From: Muribaculaceae bacterium
GTDB lineage: Bacteria > Bacteroidota > Bacteroidia > Bacteroidales > Muribaculaceae
Reading direction: 5' to 3'
DNA: 44,338 nt
Assembly: GCA_022509045.1 (NCBI GenBank)
Contig: JAFLTZ010000007.1
Coordinates: forward strand, 1 to 44,338
The notes beneath the pieces are model-generated. The model did no database searches. It was not told the origin of the DNA and saw only the letters and a list, made by a program, of their open reading frames with translations. Position numbers and translations under genes: made by a program. Below, in pieces: positions 15,294-25,314 of this stretch (position 1 is its first letter; each line of letters begins with the position of its first letter).

Positions 15294-18185
15294 TTATTTT
15301 TTAGCTTGTTTTCTACCTAACATATTGTATGCAACCGGAGCAGCAATGAATAGTGAGGCAAATGTACCTATAATCACACCAAACAACATTGCGAATGTGA
15401 AGCTGCGTATAGTTTCACCGCCAAGGATGAAGATACACAACAACACGAGAATTGTACTCAATGAAGTCATAGTAGTACGCGTCAATGTGCTGTTAAGTGC
15501 GTGATTGAAAGTAGTGAACCAATCCTGTTTCGGATACATATTATGCGACTCGCGTACACGGTCGAACACAACCACAGTATCGTTCACCTGATAACCGATA
15601 ACAGTAAGTATCGCGGCAATAAATGATTGGTCAATTTCCATCGGGAACGGGAATATACCATAGAACAATGAATAACAACCAATAATTGTATATGCAGTAA
15701 ATGCAACCGCAGCAAGAGCACCAAGCGAGAATGCCACATTGTGGAAACGGATTAAAATATACAATGCCATTGCCAACAATGATAATGCTACAGCCCAAAT
15801 TGCCCCGCGAGTAATATCTTTTGCGATACTTGGACCAACTTTTTCAGCAGAAACTACGCCAACACTTTCATTTGCTGTAGAGAAGTCGGCTTCGCTCATA
15901 CCATTTAGTTCATCAGCGAGACCGTTGTAAAGTTTGTTCATAATTACCTCATCAACAGTTGGGTCATTACTATCAATCATATAGTTGGTAGAAACTCTCA
16001 CACGAGTATCGTTATCAATAGTAATTACCGACACAGCTGCATCCTCAAAGTTGGCGGCAAGCTTAGTCTGAAGATCATTTGTTTTCACAGAGTGATCAAA
16101 TTGCACGATATAATTACGCCCACCCGAGAAATCAATACCGGGGTTGAGCTGACGGATGCAGAGAGATGCAGTCACAATAAGAATAACTACAGCTGCTACG
16201 ATAAAGCTCACTTTGCGAGCGCCAACGAAATTAAACTTAACATTTGTCCAAAGATTCTTTGTAAAGTTTGTCGAGAATGTAATATTCTGCAATTTACCCT
16301 TATTGAGAAGCGCTTCCAATACAAGACGTGAAACAAACACAGCTGTAAAGAATGAGCATACTATACCTATGATAAGAGTAGTAGCGAAACCTTTGATTGG
16401 ACCTGTACCATAAACAAGCAGGATAACACCTGTAATGATAGACGTGAGGTTTGAGTCGAAAATTGCAGAGAATGCGTTCTTATAACCATCATTTACCGCT
16501 GCTTTCAAGCCCTTACCTGCGCGCAATTCTTCTTTCGTACGCTCATAAATAAGCACATTAGCATCCACTGCCATACCGAGTGACAACACAATACCGCAAA
16601 TACCTGACAATGTAAGAACAGCTTGCAATGAAGCAAGAATACCAAATACAAAGAACAAGTTTAGAATCAAGCACATATTGGCAATCAAACCCGGAGCCAT
16701 ACCATAGATGCAACACATAAATATCATGAGCAATCCAAGTGCGACAATAAACGAAATGAATCCACGTTCGATAGCTTGTTGACCAAGTGACGGACCAATC
16801 ACACTGTTACCAATAATTTCAACACGTGCCACCATTTTACCACTTTTGAGCACATTAGCAAGGTCTTTTGCGTCTTCGATAGTGAAGTTTCCACTGATTT
16901 CAGATCTTCCGTCCTCAATAGCTGTCTGCACTGTTGGGAATGAATATACTTGGTCGTCGAGCAAAATAGCAACGCTCTTGCCAATATTAGCACCGGTGAT
17001 TCTACCCCACTTGCGTGCACCTTCATTATTCATAGCCATTGATACGACTGCACGTTGGTTATTGTTGAATGTTTGTTCTGCATCTACAATAACATCGCCA
17101 TTCAATACCGGTTTACCACTAACAGATTTTAAAGCCACAAGTTGGAAATACTTACCACTTTCGTCAATAGACTTAACAGTCCAACGTGGAACAAGGTTTG
17201 AGGGGAGCAATCGGCGAGCATCTTCACATGTAAGCATCGCGTTAACAATAGCCGTGTCGCTTACAGCTACAGTACCCATTACAGCAGCTTGACCACCACC
17301 ATTAAGAAGTTGGAGAAGCGTAGGCACTTGATGTGTTTCGGCAACTGCAGTAGTATCATCTTCCGAAACGGAAGCCTTCATATTTTCTTTTTCTGCCAAC
17401 ACTGCGCTCAATTGTTGCACCGCATTAGCTATTTCTTCAAATTGATATGTTTCGTAAAATTCCAAATTTGCAGTTCCTTGAAGCAATTTGCTCACGCGTT
17501 CCGGTTCTTTTACACCCGGCAATTCAAGCAAAATTTGTCCATCACGTTCAAGTTTTTGAATATTTGGAGCCACAACACCAAAACGGTCGATACGGGTTCT
17601 GAGTACATTGTATGAGTTATCAATCATTGCTGACACCTCTTCTTTCAATATAGCTTCTACCTGTGCATTGGTTGCTGCCGGGTTTGATTTAATTTTTTCC
17701 ACATTACGGAAAATCTGCGCAAGACTACCTTGAGGAGCCACTGCAGCATATTGACGGCAGAATTCACCAACCACATCAGAACCGACTTTACCTCTACGCA
17801 ACAGAGAATCGGTCAAAACAATTGCACGATTGAATCCAGGGTCTTCATTTTGATTAGACAACGATTTAAGCACTTCCGGTACTGACACTTGCAGTGTTAT
17901 ATTCATACCACCCTTAAGATCAAGACCGAGACCCACTTCCATTTCGCGAGCTTGTTGGAAAGTGTAATAATTCATATACACCTTCTCCTTTGCAATGGAG
18001 TCAAGATATGCCTTGTAGTAACTTTTATACTGACTATCTGCCACATCAGTGGTATTTGCTCTCGCTTGAGCATACAAATCAGCTTTCTGTTCACAGTGAC
18101 GAGTCACAAAAGAGAATGAAAGATAAAATGCACAAATCAGCACTAAAAGACCGGCAATTACTCCAATAAATCCTTTACTTTGCAT
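15294..18185 (-). CDS. secDF: Protein translocase subunit SecDF (fused SecD and SecF)
   Basis: This 963-residue inner-membrane protein uses the proton gradient to pull proteins through SecYEG. The SecD half has TM1 (7-27), the DLKGG motif (89-93), a long periplasmic head that contains ELPGVKEPERV, and a membrane block with MAVDANVLIYER near residue 540. The SecF half starts with a helix near 660, followed by GIDFSGG near 685, and contains QVNDTVVVFDR near 866. Fusion of the two halves is the usual form in Bacteroidetes. Since T9SS cargo must first cross by Sec, the gene serves the secretion genes elsewhere in the window. The -7 element is at 18240. Confidence 0.96.
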   Translation of the reverse strand: MQSKGFIGVIAGLLVLICAFYLSFSFVTRHCEQKADLYAQARANTTDVADSQYKSYYKAYLDSIAKEKVYMNYYTFQQAREMEVGLGLDLKGGMNITLQVSVPEVLKSLSNQNEDPGFNRAIVLTDSLLRRGKVGSDVVGEFCRQYAAVAPQGSLAQIFRNVEKIKSNPAATNAQVEAILKEEVSAMIDNSYNVLRTRIDRFGVVAPNIQKLERDGQILLELPGVKEPERVSKLLQGTANLEFYETYQFEEIANAVQQLSAVLAEKENMKASVSEDDTTAVAETHQVPTLLQLLNGGGQAAVMGTVAVSDTAIVNAMLTCEDARRLLPSNLVPRWTVKSIDESGKYFQLVALKSVSGKPVLNGDVIVDAEQTFNNNQRAVVSMAMNNEGARKWGRITGANIGKSVAILLDDQVYSFPTVQTAIEDGRSEISGNFTIEDAKDLANVLKSGKMVARVEIIGNSVIGPSLGQQAIERGFISFIVALGLLMIFMCCIYGMAPGLIANMCLILNLFFVFGILASLQAVLTLSGICGIVLSLGMAVDANVLIYERTKEELRAGKGLKAAVNDGYKNAFSAIFDSNLTSIITGVILLVYGTGPIKGFATTLIIGIVCSFFTAVFVSRLVLEALLNKGKLQNITFSTNFTKNLWTNVKFNFVGARKVSFIVAAVVILIVTASLCIRQLNPGIDFSGGRNYIVQFDHSVKTNDLQTKLAANFEDAAVSVITIDNDTRVRVSTNYMIDSNDPTVDEVIMNKLYNGLADELNGMSEADFSTANESVGVVSAEKVGPSIAKDITRGAIWAVALSLLAMALYILIRFHNVAFSLGALAAVAFTAYTIIGCYSLFYGIFPFPMEIDQSFIAAILTVIGYQVNDTVVVFDRVRESHNMYPKQDWFTTFNHALNSTLTRTTMTSLSTILVLLCIFILGGETIRSFTFAMLFGVIIGTFASLFIAAPVAYNMLGRKQAKK

Positions 18186-18239
18186 TGTTTATACGTTAAT
18201 TATTTTGTTATTTTATTACTTGCATAAATTTTCAGCTTG

Positions 18240-18247
18240 CAAATATA
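18240..18247 (-). promoter_or_regulatory. Bacteroidetes -7 element for secDF
   Basis: The reverse strand reads TATATTTG (TAnnTTTG) 55 bases before the secDF ATG. A -33 element is not clear. Confidence 0.5.
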
Positions 18248-18333
18248 CTGTTATTTTTTCACGAATAAAAACTTTTAAGCCACCTTTTATTATCATGACC
18301 ACATCATTTCCATTATTTGCGCTATTTTTAGCA

Positions 18334-18360
18334 TTGATAACAGGATATTTATTAACTTTG
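18334..18360 (+). promoter_or_regulatory. Promoter of the Ig-like lipoprotein gene
   Basis: TTG at 18334-18336 and TAACTTTG at 18353-18360 fit a Bacteroidetes promoter with a slightly short spacer of 16 bases. Transcription would begin near 18367, about 33 bases before the TTG codon at 18400, which rules out the upstream ATG codons as starts if the promoter is used. Confidence 0.5.
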
Positions 18361-18399
18361 GACAAATTTTATAGAACTACACTTTTTTATCTGATAATC

Positions 18400-20361
18400 T
18401 TGAAAACTTTATTTAAAATACTAATTATATGCTGTGCTGTTGGAGTGTTATACTCTTGCGCTCGCATGGGCAGACCCGAAGGCGGGCCACGCGATGTACT
18501 TCCTCCGTTATATATCAGAAGTACACCTCCTATGGGTGCAAAGAATGTAAACAGCACAAAAATAGAACTTGTATTTGATGAACTTGTAGCACTCAAAGAT
18601 CAAAGCGAAAAAGTTATAGTATCTCCGGCTCAGGCTCAACAGCCTATAATACGAGCTAACGGACGTAGAATTTCCATCGAATTTCGCGATACGCTATTAG
18701 AAAACACCACATATACTGTGGATTTTGCCGATGCCATTCAGGATTTTACCGAAGGGAATCCTCTTGAAAATTTCGCCTATGTATTTTCCACCGGCGACAC
18801 TATAGACTCTCTCCAAATAGCCGGAATACTTCTTGATGCCCACAATCTTGAACCAATGCAAAAGATGCTCGTGGGCGTGCATTCCAATCTTCACGATTCA
18901 GCATTCACGTCGTCTCCGTTTGAACGCGTGGCTCGCACAAACGACCGAGGTGAGTTTGTCATACGAAATCTAAAACCGGGACAATATCGTCTTTACGCAA
19001 TAAATGATGTTGACCGCAATAATCTTTACTCTCCCGGAGAAGATATAGCTTTTTATTCCGATACTATTACACCAACCATGGTGTCAACAACCGGACTTGA
19101 CACTCTATATACTCCTACACACGAAATCGACACCGTAATTCCAGCTATCCACACAAAGTTTTATCCAAATAATATACTACTGTCAATGTTCAACGAGAAC
19201 ATAAAAACACAGTATCTTGTGAAAGACGAACGTCAAGACTCAACAAGGCTATATTTTGAATTCGGTGCTGCATCCGACACACTGCCAACATTGACGTTAA
19301 TAGATTACCCAGATATTACAGACTGGTATAAACTGAATCGTTCAATGACTAACGATACACTCACATACTGGATTACCGATACTACTTTAATTAAGCTTGA
19401 CACTATTCGTGTAGCGGCTTCTTACCTTAGAACCGATACTTTAAAACAGTTGTCGCTCACTACCGATACTATTTTATTTAAATACAAACGCTCTAAAGTC
19501 AAAAAAGAGAAGAAAAAGAAAAAAGGTGACGATGAAGAAGCTGATTCAATTATTCCGCGACCTGATCCCGCAAAATTTGACATCGTTTCAAAAGGCGCAC
19601 AAGATGTTAATTTACCTCTGATTTTTAAGGCAGAAGTACCTTTGCGCTCAATAAATCAGAAAGCAGTGCATTTGTATCACAAAATCGACAGTCTGTGGGA
19701 AGATGTTGACGCACCGATAATAACACTCGATAATGATTATTCATTACATAACTACCATGCCGATTATGAATGGATTCCGGGGGATACATATCGCCTTTTT
19801 ATTGATTCAGCCGCAATTGTAGATATATATGGACTGGTAACTGACTCGATTGTATCTGAGTTCAACATCAAAAAGCTCGATGAATATTGCGATGTTACAT
19901 TTAAAATAAATATATCGGAGCCGGCGTTTGTGGAACTCATGCAATCCGATGATAAACCATTATATACAGCATCAGTAATTGATGGTGAAGCGTTTTTTTC
20001 ATACGTAAATCCCGGCAATTATTATGCGCGGCTTATAGTTGACAAAAACGGTAATGGGAAATGGGATACGGGAGTATTCAATTCTGCTATTCAGCCAGAG
20101 GATGTCTATTACTATAATAAGAAGTTAAATTTACGTCGAAATTGGGATATTGAGGAAAATTGGGACTTGTCGGCACTTCCTGTTGATATGCAAAAGCCTC
20201 TTGATATCAAGAAAAACAAGCCGCAGAAGAAGAAATGGGAAGAAGTTAATAAGAATTTGACAGACGACGAGGATGAGTATAATGAAGAAGATGAAATATT
20301 TGATGTAAACAGAAATCCATTTGCTCCTGCATCAAACAGTCGTAAGACCACACACTATTAA
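18400..20361 (+). CDS. Large Ig-like domain lipoprotein (SbsA Ig-like/Big_5 type), TTG start
   Basis: Read from TTG 18400, the 653-residue protein starts MKTLFKILIICCAVG and ends its signal with LYSC (Cys20), a good lipoprotein signal. Next comes ARMGRPEGGPRDVLPP, the usual beginning of this Bacteroidetes lipoprotein family. An Ig-like domain of the Big_5 type follows (about 35-125: IELVFDELV, VDFADAIQDF), then a region with a GQYRLYAINDVDRNN strand that resembles carboxypeptidase-regulatory or prealbumin-like folds. Two highly charged stretches (near 370-385 and in the last 70 residues) are probably disordered. The frame is open upstream to 18205 and includes an ATG at 18295, but a start there would bury the lipobox behind a second hydrophobic segment. 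The function is unknown. Confidence 0.75.
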   Translation: MKTLFKILIICCAVGVLYSCARMGRPEGGPRDVLPPLYIRSTPPMGAKNVNSTKIELVFDELVALKDQSEKVIVSPAQAQQPIIRANGRRISIEFRDTLLENTTYTVDFADAIQDFTEGNPLENFAYVFSTGDTIDSLQIAGILLDAHNLEPMQKMLVGVHSNLHDSAFTSSPFERVARTNDRGEFVIRNLKPGQYRLYAINDVDRNNLYSPGEDIAFYSDTITPTMVSTTGLDTLYTPTHEIDTVIPAIHTKFYPNNILLSMFNENIKTQYLVKDERQDSTRLYFEFGAASDTLPTLTLIDYPDITDWYKLNRSMTNDTLTYWITDTTLIKLDTIRVAASYLRTDTLKQLSLTTDTILFKYKRSKVKKEKKKKKGDDEEADSIIPRPDPAKFDIVSKGAQDVNLPLIFKAEVPLRSINQKAVHLYHKIDSLWEDVDAPIITLDNDYSLHNYHADYEWIPGDTYRLFIDSAAIVDIYGLVTDSIVSEFNIKKLDEYCDVTFKINISEPAFVELMQSDDKPLYTASVIDGEAFFSYVNPGNYYARLIVDKNGNGKWDTGVFNSAIQPEDVYYYNKKLNLRRNWDIEENWDLSALPVDMQKPLDIKKNKPQKKKWEEVNKNLTDDEDEYNEEDEIFDVNRNPFAPASNSRKTTHY

Positions 20362-20438
20362 TTCTCATAACAATAATAACGCATCCTACACGCTGTGTAT
20401 CACATAATTTAGAAGTAATGCACGTATTTGAAAAGAAT

Positions 20439-20470
20439 AGCACCTGACCCTTTTCTCAGAGTCAGGTGCT
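20439..20470. terminator. Hairpin between the Ig-like lipoprotein and the M3 peptidase genes
   Basis: AGCACCTGAC (20439-20448) pairs perfectly with GTCAGGTGCT (20461-20470). It lies between two convergent genes; the flanking T-runs are imperfect. Confidence 0.7.
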
Positions 20471-20492
20471 GTAATGTTTATCCTAATTGTTT

Positions 20493-22613
20493 TTATTTCA
20501 GACCACGGAAACGCAAAAGTGCATCGGGATTAGGTTCCTGACCACGGAATTTAACATATAAAGTCATAGGATCATCGCTACCACCCATTTCGAGAACATT
20601 TTCTTTAAATGATTTAGCAGTTTCGGGATCAAAAATACCTTTTTGTTCAAACAATTCATATCCGTCACAATCAAGCACTTGTGCCCAAAGATATGTGTAG
20701 TATCCTGCAGAATAGCCATCACTGCCAAATATGTGTTTGAAATATGGACTTCTATAACGGTATTCGATTTCACGAGGTTTGCCAAGTTTAGCAGCCACAG
20801 TTTGTTCAAACTCTTTAACATCAATATCTTCAGTAGGGTTCAATTTATGCCATTCAAGATCAAGAAGGGCTGCAGCCGCAAGTTCTGTAGTAATAAATCC
20901 TTGATTAAATTTACCGGCTGCTTCCATTTTTTCAATCAAATAATCAGGAATAACTTCACCTGTTTGATAATGGTGAGCATACATTTTGAGTACTTGTGGG
21001 TCCATAGCCCAATGTTCATTAATCTGAGAAGGGAGTTCAACAAAGTCGCGGTCAACATTTGTACAAGCCTGACCTGCATAGGTAGCACGAGTGAGCATAC
21101 CATGAAGCCCATGACCAAATTCGTGGAACAAAGTTTCCACTTCATCAAGCGTGAGAAGTGACGGCATTTCTTTTGTCGGTTTTGTGAAATTACCCACATT
21201 GTAAATTATCGGACGCTCAACTACACCATTCACATTGGAAGAACCTTTAAATTCGCTCATCCAGGCACCTTGACGCTTGCCACCACGTGGGAAATAATCG
21301 CTCATAAACACTGCTACATGTTCGCCATTTTCATCTGTCACATTATAAACTGTTACTTCATCATTATATTTAGGAGCATCAGGCATTTCAGTGAGAGTGA
21401 TACCATAAAGTTTATTAGCAACCAAGAAAGCACCTTTCTTTACGCTATCAACTTGAAAATAAGGACGAACTTCGTCTTCAGAAAAATTAAATTTATCTTT
21501 CTTTACTTTTTCAGCAAGATAATAGTAGTCCCACGGTTCAACAGTGATATTCATATTGTGAGCATCTGCATAAGCCTGCATATCTCGTATTTCTTCATTA
21601 GCTTTTTTCACAGCCGGTGCCCAAATTTTCATCAACAGACTTTCGGCCGCATCCACAGTTTTTGCCATCACGTTATCTGTTTGATAAGCAGCGAAACTGT
21701 CAAAGCCAAGCATTTTTGCTTTCTTCGAGCGGAGTTTTAAAATTTTATTAATATTGGCAGAGTTATTATATTCATTATCATTGGAAGCGAGCGATGTATA
21801 GCCTTTATACATAGTTTCGCGCAAATCACGATTATCAGCATAAGTGAGGAGCGGCAAGCGACTTGGAGCATGCAAAGTAAATACCCATTTACCTTCCATA
21901 CCTCTATTTGCAGCTTCTTCAGCAGCAACAGCTACACTTGAAGCCGGCAAACCTGCAAGTTTAGCTTCATCGTCAACAACCATTTCCCACGCATTTGTTT
22001 CAGCCAAAATATTTTGACTAAATTTTAAATATGTAGCCGACAATTCTTGATTAATTTTCATCAATTCATCCTTCTCAGCAGGAGGAAGAAGTGCTCCTGC
22101 GCGCACAAAATTCTTATAGTTTTGCTCCAAAAGACGCATTTGCGCAGTGTTGAGACCCAATGATTCACGATTGTCGTAAAGAGCTTTTACACGTTGGAAC
22201 AACGAATCGTTCATCAAAATCATATCTGAATGTTCAGAAAGCAAAGGATACGCTTTTTCAGATATAGCGGTCAAATCGTCATCATTATCACTTTCGGTAA
22301 GCGCAAAGAATACATAGGACACTTTACCCAGCAATTCACCCGATTGGTCAAGAGCGAGGATAGTGTTGTCAAATGTCGGGGCTTCCGGATTAGAAATAAT
22401 TGCCTCAATCTCGGCGTTGTGTTGTTTGATACCTTCTTCAAAAGCGGGCATATAGTGCTCAGCCTTGATTTGTTCAAACGGTGGAATTTGATATTCCGTT
22501 GCATAATCCGATAAAAACGGATTTTCAGTTTCTTTCTTCATACAACCTGTGTTAAGGGTTAATGACGCGGCTGTAACTGTTACAGTTGCAATTGTTAAAA
22601 GTTTTTTTGTCAT
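20493..22613 (-). CDS. dcp: M3 family zinc metallopeptidase lipoprotein (peptidyl-dipeptidase Dcp-like)
   Basis: This 706-residue protein has a lipoprotein signal (LTLNTGC, Cys24), so it acts at the periplasmic or outer side of the envelope. The M3 active site is intact: HEFGH at 497-501 and the third zinc ligand Glu526 in DFVELPSQ. The C-terminal GYSAGYYTYLWAQVLDCDGYE region, split here around residue 640, is typical of Dcp and oligopeptidase A. The likely job is removal of dipeptides or cleavage of short peptides for nutrition. It is the last gene of a reverse-strand run, 30 bases after the EEP gene. The symbol reflects family, not proven specificity. Confidence 0.88.
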   Translation of the reverse strand: MTKKLLTIATVTVTAASLTLNTGCMKKETENPFLSDYATEYQIPPFEQIKAEHYMPAFEEGIKQHNAEIEAIISNPEAPTFDNTILALDQSGELLGKVSYVFFALTESDNDDDLTAISEKAYPLLSEHSDMILMNDSLFQRVKALYDNRESLGLNTAQMRLLEQNYKNFVRAGALLPPAEKDELMKINQELSATYLKFSQNILAETNAWEMVVDDEAKLAGLPASSVAVAAEEAANRGMEGKWVFTLHAPSRLPLLTYADNRDLRETMYKGYTSLASNDNEYNNSANINKILKLRSKKAKMLGFDSFAAYQTDNVMAKTVDAAESLLMKIWAPAVKKANEEIRDMQAYADAHNMNITVEPWDYYYLAEKVKKDKFNFSEDEVRPYFQVDSVKKGAFLVANKLYGITLTEMPDAPKYNDEVTVYNVTDENGEHVAVFMSDYFPRGGKRQGAWMSEFKGSSNVNGVVERPIIYNVGNFTKPTKEMPSLLTLDEVETLFHEFGHGLHGMLTRATYAGQACTNVDRDFVELPSQINEHWAMDPQVLKMYAHHYQTGEVIPDYLIEKMEAAGKFNQGFITTELAAAALLDLEWHKLNPTEDIDVKEFEQTVAAKLGKPREIEYRYRSPYFKHIFGSDGYSAGYYTYLWAQVLDCDGYELFEQKGIFDPETAKSFKENVLEMGGSDDPMTLYVKFRGQEPNPDALLRFRGLK

Positions 22614-22643
22614 ACGTTTATGTTATTATTGAGTTTTGAGATT

Positions 22644-23837
22644 TTAATTGTTTGTTTCAAATTTGGCAATGAGCGGATAATGGTCGGAACACGGATATGA
22701 TTTCTTACTTATATCCAATGGCACAAGATTTCCTTTATACAGAACTTGGTCAATCCGAAAATATAACTTATTAGCGTGGAAAGTAATTGCCGGTCCAAAT
22801 CCACGTTCCGTATATAAATCTTTCATCCGTCCTTTTATCTTTCGATAAGAGAAAGAGTATGGAATATCATTGAAGTCACCACAAAGCACAACTCTTCCTG
22901 CCTCTTTTTTTACAATGGCATTTATAATGCGTGCTTGGGCTGCCCTCGAAACATTTGCAGCAGCGAGTTTGGGATATACAAAATGGCGCAGATATTTCAG
23001 AGTTCCTTTGATACTATCTACTTTTTCTTCTATTATTTGCTTTGATACTACTGACTGATATTCCGCTTTATCATCGTCCGATAAGCCAATCGATTGCAAA
23101 TGCACATTAAACAGAGTAACTATATCACCACATGGTAATTCTACCTCATATTTTGCAGCGGCATACGAATAACTATCAGCCGATATATTTGAAGTAGATA
23201 CAATGGGATATTTGGATAATAATGCCAAATCACGCGTTGAGACCACCCTGTATGGGTATTTTTTATATAATGAATCAAGTTGTGTCGGCGATATATTACA
23301 CCCCGACTTATTCATTTCAAACGAATAACACTCCTGCAAAGCCACAATATCTGCATCCATCTTAATCACAGCACTCATCGTTGGATTATAGGGAAGTTCA
23401 CGTTGTTTAAAATCTTCCCACTGCATTATATTATATGTAAGCAACGTAAATTTATTACCTTCTCGTCCACTCTCTTTTTTAGGAATAATCCCTCCTAACG
23501 GGAAAAACGCATAAATTTGTTGGATACATATCAGAAATGGCAGTATCATAATAATTGCAGTACGCCATTTCCGCCACACAAGCCACACAGTCCACAGTAT
23601 AAAGGTTATTACAAATAACAAAGGGAAAGCCAACGCACTAACACTAATTACCGGATAATCTTCAACCTCAAAATAACCGCCATAGGCGGAAATCATCATC
23701 AGGATAGCCGAAAGAATATTTACAGCCAACAAAGTGCCATAACATATTTGCAACAACAATGTTGTCCAGCGATTTTGTTTACCGCCAGATGCTTGATTCT
23801 TTTTGCCTTTGGTTTGTTCAGATTTATTTTTCGACAT
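22644..23837 (-). CDS. Membrane-anchored endonuclease/exonuclease/phosphatase family protein
   Basis: Three hydrophobic helices (about 27-50, 62-88, 92-112) precede an EEP-fold domain (130-397). Numbered from the ATG at 23837, the catalytic set is Asn136 (TYNIMQW), Glu169 (LQE), His246 (NVHLQS), Asp321 and Asn323 (GDFND), Asp363 (RIDQV) and Asp385-His386 (SDHYP). The domain would face the periplasm, and the substrate (nucleic acid, phosphoester lipid or other) cannot be told from sequence. The ATG overlaps the stop of the upstream rhomboid gene by 14 bases, which indicates translational coupling. The N-terminus is rich in Lys and Gln. Confidence 0.85.
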   Translation of the reverse strand: MSKNKSEQTKGKKNQASGGKQNRWTTLLLQICYGTLLAVNILSAILMMISAYGGYFEVEDYPVISVSALAFPLLFVITFILWTVWLVWRKWRTAIIMILPFLICIQQIYAFFPLGGIIPKKESGREGNKFTLLTYNIMQWEDFKQRELPYNPTMSAVIKMDADIVALQECYSFEMNKSGCNISPTQLDSLYKKYPYRVVSTRDLALLSKYPIVSTSNISADSYSYAAAKYEVELPCGDIVTLFNVHLQSIGLSDDDKAEYQSVVSKQIIEEKVDSIKGTLKYLRHFVYPKLAAANVSRAAQARIINAIVKKEAGRVVLCGDFNDIPYSFSYRKIKGRMKDLYTERGFGPAITFHANKLYFRIDQVLYKGNLVPLDISKKSYPCSDHYPLIAKFETNN

Positions 23838-24579
23838 CAAACAATCTCCTTTTTTCTTCCTCAGAAAGCGCCGAATAGCCTGAACGCTTAACCTTTTCTA
23901 TTATCGTGTCAATGTTTTTATATTTCACTTCTTTCGACACTTGTTTTTTGATTCTACGAGGTGCAGTCACCATTAAAAATATAATTCCCGCAATTACACC
24001 ACCGATATGTGCAAATCTGCTACCGCCTGTTTCTGTTATAAAATCGGCACTGAATAACACAAAAGCCCCAAGTGCAATCCATTTCAATTTTACAGCTCCG
24101 AGCAATGGAATATTGCATTTAAAATCCATCCGACGCAGTGCTGTTGAAGTAATTATAGCCATTACTGCAGCAGAAGCACCCAACAGCATCAATTGAGGCT
24201 GCGAATATATTACGTTGGAATACAACATATAAACGACAGCCCCTAATAAACCTCCCGATACGTATAGCACCATTAATTCACGGACAGAATATATTTGTAA
24301 AAACATCCCGCCCATCCAATACAGCCAACACATATTAAAAACAAGATGCCATAAATTACCATGAATCCACATATAAGAAAAGATAGTCCATGGCGTATGT
24401 ATATAGCGAGACAAATCGGTCGGAAAACTTAACAGTATAAACAACTTTTCTGTTGTCTCAGCAAATAATATTCCGCATAAAAGAAAAAACATGTAGACCG
24501 CCACGTTGATAAATATTATTTTCATCAACGCGCTTGCTTTCCAAGGCTTAACTATATATTTATCAATAATATTTACCAC
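23824..24579 (-). CDS. Rhomboid family intramembrane serine protease (second of the pair)
   Basis: The protein has about six membrane helices. The catalytic serine lies in LLGASAAVM, the catalytic histidine in RFAHIGG, and a WIHGNLWHLVFN loop precedes the third helix, as in rhomboids. A cytoplasmic C-terminal tail (SEEEKRRLFDVEK) is typical of the Bacteroidetes subgroup. The start is uncertain: the open frame begins with a TTG at 24609 inside the upstream gene, but a GTG at 24579 (VVNIIDKYIV) fits family starts and overlaps the upstream stop by 17 bases. Numbered from this GTG, the catalytic pair is Ser136 and His191. Confidence 0.88.
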   Translation of the reverse strand: MVNIIDKYIVKPWKASALMKIIFINVAVYMFFLLCGILFAETTEKLFILLSFPTDLSRYIHTPWTIFSYMWIHGNLWHLVFNMCWLYWMGGMFLQIYSVRELMVLYVSGGLLGAVVYMLYSNVIYSQPQLMLLGASAAVMAIITSTALRRMDFKCNIPLLGAVKLKWIALGAFVLFSADFITETGGSRFAHIGGVIAGIIFLMVTAPRRIKKQVSKEVKYKNIDTIIEKVKRSGYSALSEEEKRRLFDVEK

Positions 24580-25306
24580 CGCCGAGAATACCTTTCTTTT
24601 TCCACACAAGAAGGATAATTAATCCAAACAGCATACCTCCCAGATGTGCAAAGTGTGCCACACCTTGCTGCAATCCTCCAAATCCAAGCAATAATTCCAA
24701 TGCTCCATAGCCTATTACCATGTATTTTGCCTTTATAGGTATTGGTATAAACATTATGTACATTGGGACATTCGGAAACATCATACCAAAAGCGAGCAAT
24801 ACACCAAACACGGCACCAGATGCACCAAGAGCTAAATTGTTGTTATAATACGATGTAAGATCCATTCCATGTGCACGAGCATAACTTAGCGCATCTGCTC
24901 CGGTAAGTGAAATTTGTTGTGTTACAGAATCTACTAACGACAACCCGTCATTTATTGTAAAAATCCAATAAATTTCATGCACTATTGCAGCTCCTATCCC
25001 CGTGGATATATAATAAAATAAGAATCTTTTACTGCCCCATACACGTTCTAAAACATGTCCGAAAATAAAAAGAGAGAACATATTAAAGAATACGTGACTG
25101 AAATCAAGATGCAAAAACATATATGTAAAAAGCTGTACAGCATTAAAATCTGACGCCTCCCAATAATGTAATGCACCGAACTTTACCAAGAAAGTCCCAA
25201 CATTTTTAAACAAAAATGCAGCAAACCATATAAGAACATTGATGATAACCAGATTTTTTGTTACCGGAGGAAGAGAACTAAATATATTGCCTCGAGAATT
25301 TATCAT
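24563..25306 (-). CDS. Rhomboid family intramembrane serine protease (first of the pair)
   Basis: The 247-residue protein has the catalytic Ser163 in GASGAVFG and His221 in HFAHLGG, and the HLDFSHVFFNMFSLF segment of rhomboid helix 2. An unusual loop of about 35 residues (120-155) separates helices 3 and 4; such insertions occur in Bacteroidetes members. It cleaves substrates inside the inner membrane; substrates are unknown. Its gene begins eight bases after asd ends and overlaps the second rhomboid gene, so the pair are co-translated. Confidence 0.92.
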   Translation of the reverse strand: MINSRGNIFSSLPPVTKNLVIINVLIWFAAFLFKNVGTFLVKFGALHYWEASDFNAVQLFTYMFLHLDFSHVFFNMFSLFIFGHVLERVWGSKRFLFYYISTGIGAAIVHEIYWIFTINDGLSLVDSVTQQISLTGADALSYARAHGMDLTSYYNNNLALGASGAVFGVLLAFGMMFPNVPMYIMFIPIPIKAKYMVIGYGALELLLGFGGLQQGVAHFAHLGGMLFGLIILLVWKKKGILGGGKYY

Positions 25307-25314
25307 TTTTCAAT

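Noticed and set aside
23824..24579. Idea that one rhomboid of the pair is an inactive pseudoprotease
   Set aside because: Both keep the catalytic serine (GASA/GASG) and histidine (FAHIGG/FAHLGG), so both are predicted to be active.
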